A stretch of 64,000 bases of DNA from Tistrella mobilis KA081020-065 (GTDB lineage: Bacteria > Pseudomonadota > Alphaproteobacteria > Tistrellales > Tistrellaceae). Each line of letters begins with the position of its first letter. The first letter of the stretch is position 1. Shown piece by piece: positions 8,108 through 16,267 of the stretch. The translations under genes and the position numbers were made by a program. Where the stretch lies: the NCBI RefSeq assembly GCF_000264455.2, contig NC_017956.1, forward strand, positions 3,206,001-3,270,000, given 5' to 3'. The notes beneath the pieces were generated by a model. The model ran no database searches. It was not told where the DNA came from and worked only from the letters and a program-made list of their open reading frames with translations.

Positions 8108-8683
8108 ATGGACCACGGGCCGGAAACCGACCGTCTGCACGACCTGCTGACAGCCGTGGGCACCGGCGACCGGCGTGCTTTCGACGCGTTGTATCTCAGG
8201 CTGTCGGGCCGGCTGCACGCGGTCGCCCTGCGCATGCTGAGGGATGCCGATCTGGCCGAGGACGCCGTCCACGACGCCTTCGTGCAGATCTGGCGCAATG
8301 CCGGGCGCTACGACCGCGCCCGCGGCGAGGTCACCGCCTGGGCGATCGGCATTCTGCGCTATCGGGCGCTCGATCTGCTGCGCCGGCGCGGCCGCGAAAC
8401 CGCCGCCGACCCGGTCATCGTCGCCGATCTGGCCGATCAGGCGGCCGCCGCGGATCCCGACAATCCCCCCGCCTTCACGCCACCGGAACTGCCCGGCCGG
8501 CTCAACCGGCTGGAAACCTGTCTGGCCGAGCTGTCCGATGGAGCGCGCGGCAGCATCCGCCTTGCCTATGTCGACGGGTTGAGCCATGGCGAGATCGCCG
8601 GCCGCACCGGCCAGCCGCTCGGCACCGTCAAGAGCTGGATCCGTCGCGGCCTGGCCGCGCTGAAGGAGTGCCTGGAGCAATGA
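8108..8683 (+). CDS. ECF-family RNA polymerase sigma factor
   Basis: A 191-residue sigma factor. Region 2 occupies about residues 25-90 (DALYLRLSGRLHAVALRML then LAEDAVHDAFVQIWRNAGRY and AWAIGILRYRALDLLRRRG). Region 4 occupies about 130-188 (LAELSDGARGSIRLAYVDGLSHGEIAGRTGQPLGTVKSWIRRGLAAL), with a clear helix-turn-helix. Its last four bases overlap the start of a membrane-anchored anti-sigma gene, the standard arrangement for stress-responsive ECF factors. A GGAAAC...CGTGAT promoter-like pair upstream suggests autoregulation. The regulon beyond this operon is unknown. Confidence 0.92.
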   Translation: MDHGPETDRLHDLLTAVGTGDRRAFDALYLRLSGRLHAVALRMLRDADLAEDAVHDAFVQIWRNAGRYDRARGEVTAWAIGILRYRALDLLRRRGRETAADPVIVADLADQAAAADPDNPPAFTPPELPGRLNRLETCLAELSDGARGSIRLAYVDGLSHGEIAGRTGQPLGTVKSWIRRGLAALKECLEQ

Positions 8684-9468
8684 CCGCCGGCCCGACCGAT
8701 CCGCGGGAGGTTCCCGATCCGCGCGACGTCGACATTGCCGAATACGTGCTGGGGACGCTGGACGAGCCGGCGCGGACGGCGCTGCGCGCCGAGATCGCCC
8801 GGGATCCGGCGCTGCGCGCAGCGGTCGCCGACTGGGAACGCCGGCTGGCCCCGATGGTGCTGGCGCTGGATCCGGTCACGCCGCCCGCCCGCCTGAAGGC
8901 TGGCATCGATGCCAGCCTTGCGGGCGACACCAGCCGGAGCGAGGCGGCGCAGGTGATCGACCTCCGCCGCGGTCTGACCCTCTGGCGCTGGACCGCGGGG
9001 GCGGCCGGGCTTGCCGCGGTGGCGGCTGCGGCCATGGCCGCCTTCCTGCTGATCCGCCAGCCTCTGCCCGATCCCGACGCCACCCGGCTGGTGGCGGTGC
9101 TGCGCCCGCTGGAGGCCGCCGAAGCCCCGACCTGGGTGGTATCGGCCGAGCCGGGCGAAGGCTTCGGCCGGAAGCGGCTGCTGGTCCGCACGCTGGGCGT
9201 GCCGGCGGCCGGGACCGTGGCAGAGACCGCGCCCGGGCCCCGGGATTTCGAACTCTGGGCCCTGCCGGGCGAGGGCGCGGCACCGGTTTCGCTGGGCCTG
9301 ATCGATCCGGCGCACGAGACCCGGGTCGACCTGCCCGCGACGCTCGGCCCCCGCCTGGGTGACGGGCTGGGCCTGGCGGTTTCGATCGAACCCGCCGGCG
9401 GCTCGCCATCCGGCGCCCCCACCGGACCGGTGGTGCTGATCGGCGCGCTGACCCGCACCGGCGGCTGA
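8680..9468 (+). CDS. RskA-type membrane anti-sigma factor
   Basis: A 262-residue single-pass membrane protein. The N-terminal cytoplasmic part (about 1-100) has the helical anti-sigma features VDIAEYVLGTLDEPARTALRAEIARDPALRAAVADWERRLAPM; it lacks the His/Cys zinc motif of ZAS proteins. A single transmembrane helix spans about 104-126 (AGAAGLAAVAAAAMAAFLLI), followed by a periplasmic RskA-like domain with FELWALPGEGAAPVSLGLI. It should hold the upstream ECF factor inactive until a periplasmic signal triggers its release. ATG 8680 overlaps the sigma stop codon, giving translational coupling and matched dosage. Confidence 0.88.
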   Translation: MTAGPTDPREVPDPRDVDIAEYVLGTLDEPARTALRAEIARDPALRAAVADWERRLAPMVLALDPVTPPARLKAGIDASLAGDTSRSEAAQVIDLRRGLTLWRWTAGAAGLAAVAAAAMAAFLLIRQPLPDPDATRLVAVLRPLEAAEAPTWVVSAEPGEGFGRKRLLVRTLGVPAAGTVAETAPGPRDFELWALPGEGAAPVSLGLIDPAHETRVDLPATLGPRLGDGLGLAVSIEPAGGSPSGAPTGPVVLIGALTRTGG

Positions 9469-9561
9469 GCACCGACGCCTCGATCCCGCGACGGCCGACA
9501 TCTGCCTGCAACACGGACGTGGTATGCGGGCAGATCGGTTCGCCCGTGGAGATCACGCCCC

Positions 9562-10545
9562 ATGAAGACGCCCGCCCTGCTGCTGGCCGCGGCCCTTGCC
9601 GCAGCCACCCTGATGCCCGCCGCCGCCGATGCCGCCCAGGGCCGCCTGGTCGTCTACACCTCGACCCCCAACAAGGCGATGGCCGATCTGATCACCGCCT
9701 TCAACAAGGCGGAACCCGAGGTCACGGTCGAGTTCTTCCGGTCGGGCACCACCGAGGTGCTGGCCAAGCTGGATGCCGAATTCGCCGCCGGCAGCCCAGA
9801 ACCCGACCTGCTGCTGATCGCGGACAGTGTGGCCATGGCCGGGCTGAAGGCACGCGATCGCCTGGCGGCCTGGCCCGACGCGCCGGTCGAGGGGCTGCCC
9901 GTCTCGTCGTATGACCAGGATCGCACCTGGTTCGGCACCAAGATCATCGCCACCGGCATCGCCTGGAACACTGCCGCCGGCCTGCCCGCACCGACCGGCT
10001 GGGCCGATCTCGCCGCCCCCGCCGCAAAGGACCGGGTGGTGATGCCGAGCCCGCTCTATTCCGGTGCCGCCACCATCCATGTCGGCACCGTCACCGCCAC
10101 TCAAGACCTCGGCTGGTCCTACATGGAGGCGCTGAAGACCAATGGCGCGACCGCCCTGCAGGGCAATGGCGCGGTACTGGATGCGGTCGCGACCGGCCGC
10201 GCCGCCTATGGTGTGCTGGTCGATTTCATGGCCTTCAATGCCGCCGCCAAGGGCTCGCCGGTCGGTTTCGTCTACCCCGCGGAAGGGGCGACCGCCGTCA
10301 CCGAGCCGGTCGCGATTCTGAAGACCGCCCGCAATGTCGACGCCGCCCGCGCCTTCGTGGCCTGGCTGCTGTCGGAAGATGGCCAGCGCTTCACGGTCGC
10401 CCAGGGCTATATGCCGCTGCGGCCCGAGGCCGGCGCGCCGCCTGGCCGGCCGGCCAGCGTCAAGCTGCTCGAGGTTGCGCCCGACACCCTCGCCGCCATC
10501 GGCGAGGAGACCCGCCGCCACTTCGCGGCGCTGTTCGGCGGGTGA
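9562..10545 (+). CDS. ABC-type periplasmic substrate-binding protein (Fe3+/2-aminoethylphosphonate-type)
   Basis: A 327-residue type II binding protein with a cleavable signal peptide (MKTPALLLAAALAAATLMPAAADA, cut after about residue 24). The mature start RLVVYTSTPNKAMADLITAFNK and the core motifs DLLLIAD and PSPLYSGAATIHVGT are typical of the AfuA/FbpA/PhnS group, which bind Fe3+ or 2-aminoethylphosphonate. The consecutive Tyr pair that binds iron in FbpA is not evident, so a phosphonate or other small anion is as likely as iron. First gene of a three-gene importer operon; its stop overlaps the GTG start of the permease. Confidence 0.8.
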   Translation: MKTPALLLAAALAAATLMPAAADAAQGRLVVYTSTPNKAMADLITAFNKAEPEVTVEFFRSGTTEVLAKLDAEFAAGSPEPDLLLIADSVAMAGLKARDRLAAWPDAPVEGLPVSSYDQDRTWFGTKIIATGIAWNTAAGLPAPTGWADLAAPAAKDRVVMPSPLYSGAATIHVGTVTATQDLGWSYMEALKTNGATALQGNGAVLDAVATGRAAYGVLVDFMAFNAAAKGSPVGFVYPAEGATAVTEPVAILKTARNVDAARAFVAWLLSEDGQRFTVAQGYMPLRPEAGAPPGRPASVKLLEVAPDTLAAIGEETRRHFAALFGG

Positions 10546-12272
10546 TCCCGGCCTTTCGCCTCCGATTTCAGGCGCGTCCCCGCCTCTCACTGGCGGAGGC
10601 CGGCGGCCCGCCGGGCGATCCCCGCGCCGGCCGCGCGGGCCTGCCGGCGGTGGCGGCAGCACTGCTGCTGGCCGGCCTGCCGCTCGGCTTCATCGCGGTG
10701 GAAGCGGTGGCGGGCGGGCTCGGCCTCGGCCTGCTCGGCGACGGGCGGGTGCTGCAGGCCGGGCTCAACACGCTGGTGACGGCCGTGGCCTCCACGGTCG
10801 CGGCTCTGGTGCTGGGCGGTGGGACCGCCCTGCTGGCCGGGCTGACCGACCTGCCGGGCCGGCGCGGTTTCGCGGCCCTCGCCCTGTTGCCGATGCTGAT
10901 CCCCAGCCAGATTGCGGCGCTCGCCTGGGGGCGGGCCTTCGATCCCGCAGGCCCGCTGGCCCGGGTGCTGGGGCTGGGCGGGTTCGGCCCCAACCCGCTG
11001 GAGAGCGCCTGGGGCGTGTGGCTGGTGATGGGGGTGGAGCATATGCCGATCGCCTTTCTGGCGGTGATCGGCGCCGTCACCCGCATTCCGGCCGAACCCG
11101 CCGAGGCGGCACGGGTTGCAGGTGCCGGCCCCGCCGCGGCCCTGGCCGTCGCGGCCCGGCCGCTGGTCGCCCCGGCGTTTGCCGCGGCCGCGGCACTGTC
11201 GCTGGTGTCCGCCGCGGGCAATTTCGGCGTACCCGCCCTGCTCGGCATTCCCGGCGACTATCCGGTGCTGTCGACGCTGATCTATCAGCGTCTGTCGGGC
11301 TTCGGGCCGGCGGCGCTCGGCGAGGCAGCTGCCCTGGCCGGCCTGCTCGGCCTCGGCACGCTGGGCCTGCTGCGCCTGCAATCCCTGATGGCCGGGCGTG
11401 CCGCACGCGTCGCCGATGGCGGCCGGCTGGTGCCCCGCCTGCCGCTGGGCAGGCGCCGCCGTCAGATCGCGGGGCCGGCCTGGATGCTGATGATCGCCCT
11501 GTCGCTGCTGCCGCTGGCGGCCCTGGTCGTGGCCTCGCTGGTGCCGGCACCCGGCGTGCCCCTGACAGCGGCCACCGCCAGTCTCGACGGCTATCGCGCG
11601 GCACTGGACCTCCGCCACGGGGCGGGCAGCGCCGTGATCACCTCGGCCTGGCTCGCCCTGGTCACCGCGCTCGTGTCGGTTGCGGTGGCGCTGCCGCTGG
11701 GCCTGCTGGCGGCGCGCGGCGCACCCGCCGCCCGGCTGGCCGCCGGCGGCTTCGATCTGGCCCTCGCCCTGCCGGGCACGGTGTTCGCGATCGGGGTGAT
11801 CCTGGCCTTTCTGCCGCCGCTGCCGGGCATCGGGCTCACCCTCTACGGCACACCCGCCATTCTGCTCGCCGCCTATCTCGGCCGGTTTCCGGGGCTGGTG
11901 CTGGCGCCGGTGCGGGCCGCCGCGGAACGGCTGGACCCGGCCCCGGAACAGGCCGCGCGTCTGGCCGGCGCCGGCTTCCCGGCCCGGATCCGCGTCGGCG
12001 CCTGGCCGGCACTCGCCGGCCCCGCGGCCGGCGGCGCGCTGCTGGTGCTGCTCACCGCCTTCAACGAACTCACCCTCTCGGCCCTGCTCTGGTCGCGGGG
12101 GGCCGAGACCGTGGGTGTTGCGATCTATGCCCGCCAGGCCGAAGGCGACAGTGCCGGCGCCGCTGCGCTCTCCGTGGTCGCCCTGGCCGCAGCCCTCGGG
12201 CTTGCAGGCCTCGCCTTCCGGATGATCGCCCGCCTGCCCGGGCTTGAAAGCGCTTTCGGAGACCGCCCATGA
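10542..12272 (+). CDS. Fused two-domain ABC importer permease (FbpB/AfuB type)
   Basis: A 576-residue inner-membrane permease with about twelve helices arranged as two binding-protein-dependent transport domains in one chain. The EAA-like loops, which dock on the ATPase, fall in EAARVAGAGPAAALAVAARPLVAPAF (first half, about 185-210) and EQAARLAGAGFPARIRVGAWPAL (second half, about 470-490). Fused permeases with one ATPase and one binding protein are characteristic of the FbpABC/AfuABC group. GTG 10542 overlaps the binding-protein stop (GTGA), and ATGA joins its end to the ATPase gene. Strongly GC-rich, like its neighbours. Confidence 0.88.
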   Translation: MIPAFRLRFQARPRLSLAEAGGPPGDPRAGRAGLPAVAAALLLAGLPLGFIAVEAVAGGLGLGLLGDGRVLQAGLNTLVTAVASTVAALVLGGGTALLAGLTDLPGRRGFAALALLPMLIPSQIAALAWGRAFDPAGPLARVLGLGGFGPNPLESAWGVWLVMGVEHMPIAFLAVIGAVTRIPAEPAEAARVAGAGPAAALAVAARPLVAPAFAAAAALSLVSAAGNFGVPALLGIPGDYPVLSTLIYQRLSGFGPAALGEAAALAGLLGLGTLGLLRLQSLMAGRAARVADGGRLVPRLPLGRRRRQIAGPAWMLMIALSLLPLAALVVASLVPAPGVPLTAATASLDGYRAALDLRHGAGSAVITSAWLALVTALVSVAVALPLGLLAARGAPAARLAAGGFDLALALPGTVFAIGVILAFLPPLPGIGLTLYGTPAILLAAYLGRFPGLVLAPVRAAAERLDPAPEQAARLAGAGFPARIRVGAWPALAGPAAGGALLVLLTAFNELTLSALLWSRGAETVGVAIYARQAEGDSAGAAALSVVALAAALGLAGLAFRMIARLPGLESAFGDRP

Positions 12273-13384
12273 CGCCGCGCGCCCCTGCCTCATCACCCCC
12301 GCCGGATGCCATCCGGCTGGAGGCGGTGACCCGCCGTCACGGCCGCAAGGCGGCGCTCGACCGGGTCGATCTTCAGGTCATGCCCGGCGAATTCGTGGCC
12401 CTGCTCGGCCCGTCCGGCTGCGGCAAGACCACGCTGCTGCGCCTGGTCGCCGGGCTCGACGGCGCCGATGACGGACGGATCAGCCTGGCTGGCCGGCCGG
12501 TGGATCGCGACGGCCGGGTCCTGGTGCCGGCCGAGGCGCGCGGCGTGGGCATGGTGTTCCAGAGCTATGCCCTGTGGCCGCAGATGACGGTCGCGCGCAA
12601 TGTCGCCTATGCGCTGGAACGCGCCCGCCGGGCACCGGCCGAAACCGCCGCCCTGGTGGCAGAGGCGCTTGCGGCGGTGGGGCTGCAGGACCGCGCCGGG
12701 GCCATGCCCGATGCGCTGTCGGGCGGCCAGCGCCAGCGCGTCGCCCTGGCCCGGGTTCTGGCGGCGCGCCCCCCGGTCGTGCTGATGGACGAGCCGCTGG
12801 CCAATCTGGACCCGCATCTGCGCCGCGGCATCGGCGAAGAGATCCGGCGCCTGCATGATGCCACCGGTGCCGCCACGCTTTACGTCACCCATGATCAGGC
12901 CGAAGCGATGGCGCTGGCCGACCGGATCGCGGTGCTGAAAGGCGGCCGGATCACCCAGATCGACACGCCCGAAGCGATCTATGACCGGCCGGCCGATGCC
13001 TGGACGGCCGGTTTCATCGGTCAGGGCGCCGTGCTGCCGGTCACGATCCTGAGGGCCGAAGCCGACGGCCGCGCCCGCGCCCGCATTGGTGCCGGGCCCG
13101 ATCTGGTCGAGGCGGTGCTTCATGTGCCGCCCGGCACCGCCGCCGGTCCGGCACGCGCCGTGTTCCGGCCGGAACAGCTGGTGCCGGTGCCGCGCGGCAC
13201 CACCGGCAGCCTGCCGGCACTCGTCGACCGGCGGGTGTTCGAGGGGGCAGGACGCCTGCTCTGGCTGTCCGCCCCCTGGTCGCCAGAGCCGGTGCCGGTG
13301 CGCACCGGCCGCGAGGCCCCGCGCCCGGGCGACGTGCTGGGGGTGGTGGTGCGGGACGGCTGGGTCCTGCCGACCCCGGGCTAG
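12269..13384 (+). CDS. ABC importer ATP-binding protein with TOBE domain (FbpC/PotA type)
   Basis: A 371-residue ATPase that powers the adjacent fused permease. Walker A is GPSGCGKTT (about 49-57), the signature is LSGGQRQR, Walker B is VVLMDEPLANLD and the switch His is in YVTHDQAEAM. Residues from about 245 on form the TOBE regulatory domain. The FbpC/PotA-type layout fits Fe3+, phosphonate or polyamine importers; the substrate is set by the binding protein at 9562-10545. The operon ends here, eleven bases from the convergent FAD oxidase gene, without an obvious terminator. Confidence 0.92.
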   Translation: MTPRAPASSPPPDAIRLEAVTRRHGRKAALDRVDLQVMPGEFVALLGPSGCGKTTLLRLVAGLDGADDGRISLAGRPVDRDGRVLVPAEARGVGMVFQSYALWPQMTVARNVAYALERARRAPAETAALVAEALAAVGLQDRAGAMPDALSGGQRQRVALARVLAARPPVVLMDEPLANLDPHLRRGIGEEIRRLHDATGAATLYVTHDQAEAMALADRIAVLKGGRITQIDTPEAIYDRPADAWTAGFIGQGAVLPVTILRAEADGRARARIGAGPDLVEAVLHVPPGTAAGPARAVFRPEQLVPVPRGTTGSLPALVDRRVFEGAGRLLWLSAPWSPEPVPVRTGREAPRPGDVLGVVVRDGWVLPTPG

Positions 13385-13394
13385 ATCCCCCGGG

Positions 13395-14579
13395 CTAGAT
13401 CACCGCCAGTTCTACCAGCGGCCGCCCCTCGGCAACCCGGGCCGGGCTGAACTGGCCGAGGTCGAGCGTGACGAAGCGGCCATGGACGATCAGCTCGGCG
13501 AGCCCCCGGCCGGCGGCGGCGGCCTGCTGCAGACCATGACCGCTGAACCCGGCGATGACCTGGAAATTGGCGAGGTCCGGCATCGGGCCGATCAGGGCGT
13601 TGGCATCGAAGACGTTCATCTCGTAATGCCCCGCCCAGGACGCCCCCGGCCGCAGCCTTTCAAAGGCCGGCACGCGCGCCGCCAGCACGGGCCAGATCCG
13701 CTCTTCGAACAGGGGATGATCGACGATCAGTTCGAGCTGATCGGGGTCCGCATCCCCCTCTCCCGGCGACCAGCCGCAGATGAAGCGGTTGCCTTCCGGC
13801 CGGAAATAGACGCCGGCCGGGTCAACGGTCAGCGGGGCGTCGTGGGGGCCGTGCTCGCAATCGAACACGAAGACCGAGCGGCAGCGCGGCCGCACCGGCA
13901 GATCGAGCCCGGCCATCGCCGCCACGGTCGCGGCCAGGGGGCCTGCGGCGTCGACCACCTGGCCTGCGCCCAGCCTGCGGCCCGAGGCGAGGCGGACCGA
14001 GGCGATCCGATCCCCGTCCCTGTCCAGCCCCACCACCTCGTCGTCGAGATAGACCGCCCCGAGCGCCCGGGCCTTGCGCTTGAAGGCCTGAAGCAGCGCC
14101 CAGCCGTCAAACCAGCCCTCGCCTTCAAGCCCGAGCGTGCCGCCCGACAGCCCCTCGGTCGCAAGCCAGGGGAAACGGGCGGCGAGGTCGGCCGGATCGA
14201 GCAGCGCCGACCGGGCGCCCGCCTCTGCCTGGGCGGCATGGACCGCCGGCAGATGGGCACCGCCCGCCGGGCCCGCCAGCAGCAGATAGGCCCTGGGCAC
14301 CAGCCCCAGATCAGGTACGGCGCCGTCGACCGCCAGCAGCGACGGATCGCGCAACAGCGCATAGCCGAAGCGCGACATGTGGATATTGGCCGGGGTGGAA
14401 AATTGCTGGCGGATCGATCCCGCAGACAGCGCCGAGGACGCCCGGGCATAGCCGGGGTCGCGCTCGACCACCGCCACCCGGCCATCGAAGGCCGGGTCGA
14501 GCCCCAGGAAATAGGCGACCGCCGAGCCCATGGCTCCGCCGCCGATGATCACGACGTCGAACGTCTCTGCGGACGACAT
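13395..14579 (-). CDS. FAD-dependent D-amino-acid/glycine oxidase-family oxidoreductase
   Basis: A 394-residue DAO-family flavoenzyme. The ADP-binding Rossmann motif is at the extreme N-terminus (FDVVIIGGGAMGSAVAYFLG, residues 6-25). Later come SAGSIRQQFSTPANIHMS, the insert GGTLGLEGEGWFDGWALLQAFK and a C-terminal GFSGHGLQQAAAAGRGLAELI that closes the FAD site. Such enzymes oxidise secondary or primary amines (sarcosine, glycine, D-amino acids, betaine derivatives). ATG 14579 has GGAGGAG six bases upstream. It is convergent with the importer operon and divergent from tetR at 14742, which may control it. Substrate unknown; a link to the imported solute is only a guess. Confidence 0.87.
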   Translation of the reverse strand: MSSAETFDVVIIGGGAMGSAVAYFLGLDPAFDGRVAVVERDPGYARASSALSAGSIRQQFSTPANIHMSRFGYALLRDPSLLAVDGAVPDLGLVPRAYLLLAGPAGGAHLPAVHAAQAEAGARSALLDPADLAARFPWLATEGLSGGTLGLEGEGWFDGWALLQAFKRKARALGAVYLDDEVVGLDRDGDRIASVRLASGRRLGAGQVVDAAGPLAATVAAMAGLDLPVRPRCRSVFVFDCEHGPHDAPLTVDPAGVYFRPEGNRFICGWSPGEGDADPDQLELIVDHPLFEERIWPVLAARVPAFERLRPGASWAGHYEMNVFDANALIGPMPDLANFQVIAGFSGHGLQQAAAAGRGLAELIVHGRFVTLDLGQFSPARVAEGRPLVELAVI

Positions 14580-14673
14580 CCCGGTCTCCTCCTCCCTCGC
14601 AATCCGCAACCGGCCCGGCCGGTTGCGCGCGCCCACGTTAAACCGGCGCCACGGGCGGCGCCAGCGATGGCGC

Positions 14674-14715
14674 TTGACGCCGGCGGCCAGCCCAATTAGA
14701 ACCTCTCAATTAGAA
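14674..14715 (+). promoter_or_regulatory. Sigma-70-like promoter with a repeated CAATTAGAA operator motif
   Basis: TTGACG (14674-14679), a 17-base spacer and TAGAAC (14697-14702) form a good vegetative promoter for the downstream tetR-map pair. The nonamer CAATTAGAA occurs twice (14693-14701 and 14707-14715), covering the -10 and start region, and is followed by an AT-rich run to 14729. This would suit autorepression by the TetR protein encoded 27 bases downstream. Confidence 0.5.
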
Positions 14716-14741
14716 TAAATAATTTAATTCGGGAGACCCGG

Positions 14742-15344
14742 ATGGTCCGCACCCCCCGCTTCGCCGCCGAAGACTTTGTGGAAGCCGCGATCGGGCTGGT
14801 GGCCGAGGGCGGCCCTTCGGCTGCGACCATGGCCTCGATCGCCCGGGCCGTGGGGGCGCCGACGGGATCGCTCTATCATCGCTTCGACAGCCGTGCCGCG
14901 GTGATGGGGGCGATGTGGGCGGCCCTGCTCGATGAACTCGCCGGCATCCTCGCCCCGCCGCTTGCCGCAGGACAACCGGCCCGGGCGGCCCTGGCCCTCG
15001 CCGACTGGGCGGCGGCACGGCCGCGCCCGGCGCGCGCCCTGCTGCTGGCCGATCTCGACACCGTGCTCGACGCCCCGCCCGAAGGCGGCACGGCCGCGGC
15101 GATCGATGCCGCCGAGGCACGGATCGAGACCGCCTTCGATGCCTGTGCCGCACGGCTCGGGATCGCAGCCGAGGATGCGGCAGCACGCAATCGGCTGCGC
15201 TTTCTGGTCATCGACGCGCCGGTTGCGGCACTGCGCCCGGCGCTCAAGGCAGGCCGCACACCCGGCCCAGGGGAACGGCGCCTGATCGAGGAACTGGCCA
15301 CCCTGCTGCCCACCGCACCCGGCATCGAAGAGGACGCAGCATGA
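14742..15344 (+). CDS. TetR-family transcriptional regulator
   Basis: A 200-residue regulator. The DNA-binding domain lies in residues 5-52 (FAAEDFVEAAIGLVAEGGPSAATMASIARAVGAPTGSLYHRFDSRAAVM) with the usual YHRF recognition-helix end. The C-terminal ligand domain is Ala-rich and unassigned. Its stop overlaps the start of a methionine aminopeptidase gene (ATGA), so the two are co-translated. A promoter with repeated CAATTAGAA motifs sits immediately upstream and may be its own operator. The divergent FAD oxidase gene is a possible second target. Confidence 0.85.
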   Translation: MVRTPRFAAEDFVEAAIGLVAEGGPSAATMASIARAVGAPTGSLYHRFDSRAAVMGAMWAALLDELAGILAPPLAAGQPARAALALADWAAARPRPARALLLADLDTVLDAPPEGGTAAAIDAAEARIETAFDACAARLGIAAEDAAARNRLRFLVIDAPVAALRPALKAGRTPGPGERRLIEELATLLPTAPGIEEDAA

Positions 15345-16165
15345 CCCGCCTGTCGATCGAGGCCGACGATACCGGCCGCCACACGCCGATCCATGGTCCT
15401 GAGGCGATCGCCGCCCTGCGTGAAGCCGGCCGGATCGCGGCGCTCACCCTGGACCATATCGCCCCGCTGATCCGCCCGGGCATCTCCACCGCCGAGATCG
15501 ATCACGAAGCCGATGCCTTCATGCGGGCAGCCGGTGCCGTAGCCGCCACCATCGGCTACAAGGGCTATGCCCATGCCAGCTGCATTTCGATCAACCATGT
15601 GGCGGCCCATGGCATCCCGTCCGACATGAAGCGGCTGAAGGCCGGCGACATCGTCAATGTCGACGTGACCCCGCTGGTCGACGGCTGGCACGGCGATACC
15701 AGCCGCACCTTCGGCGTGGGGCCACTGCCGCTGAAGCTGAAGCGCCTGGTGCTGGCCACCTTCGAGGCGATGTGGGCGGGGATCGACGCCGTCCGGCCGG
15801 GGGCGCGCCTGGGCGATATCGGCGCCGCCATCCAGGCCCGGGCCGCCGCCGACCGGCTGGCGGTGCTGACCAGTTTCTGCGGCCACGGCACCGGCCGCAT
15901 CTTCCACGACGCGCCCCAGGTGCTGCATGTCGGACGTGCGGGTGACGGGATGCTGCTGGAGCCGGGCATGGTCTTCACCATCGAACCGATGCTGACCACC
16001 GGTCGCGACCGCACCACCATTCTGCCCGACGGCTGGACGGCCGTGACCGCCGACCGGGCCCCCACGGCACAGTTCGAACACACCGTAGCCGTGACCGATA
16101 CAGGGGTGGAGGTGCTGACACTCTCTCCCGATGATCCATCCCCCAGATCGTGGAATTTTGACTGA
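15341..16165 (+). CDS. map: Type I methionine aminopeptidase
   Basis: A 274-residue cytosolic metalloprotease that removes N-terminal Met from nascent proteins. The five metal ligands are visible: Asp in NVDVTPLVDGWHGD (two Asp), His in FCGHGTGR, Glu in FTIEPM and Glu in AQFEHT. The substrate-pocket His lies in SINHVAAHG. Length is typical of type Ia enzymes. Coupling to a tetR gene rather than to ribosomal-protein or adk genes suggests this is an extra, conditionally expressed Map, perhaps replacing the housekeeping enzyme under stress; that role is inference. Confidence 0.93.
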   Translation: MTRLSIEADDTGRHTPIHGPEAIAALREAGRIAALTLDHIAPLIRPGISTAEIDHEADAFMRAAGAVAATIGYKGYAHASCISINHVAAHGIPSDMKRLKAGDIVNVDVTPLVDGWHGDTSRTFGVGPLPLKLKRLVLATFEAMWAGIDAVRPGARLGDIGAAIQARAAADRLAVLTSFCGHGTGRIFHDAPQVLHVGRAGDGMLLEPGMVFTIEPMLTTGRDRTTILPDGWTAVTADRAPTAQFEHTVAVTDTGVEVLTLSPDDPSPRSWNFD

Positions 16166-16267
16166 CGGCAGGGAACCGGACGCTTTTCATCCCATTCTTG
16201 TCGCTGGACGGGCGTGTCACCTGCGGGGAACACTGCCGTTAACGTAAACTCCATCGGGGCGACAAGA

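Noticed and set aside
9562-13384. Assignment of the ABC importer as definitely Fe3+-specific
   Set aside because: The tyrosine pair typical of iron-binding FbpA is not evident and the family also includes phosphonate and other importers, so the substrate was left open.
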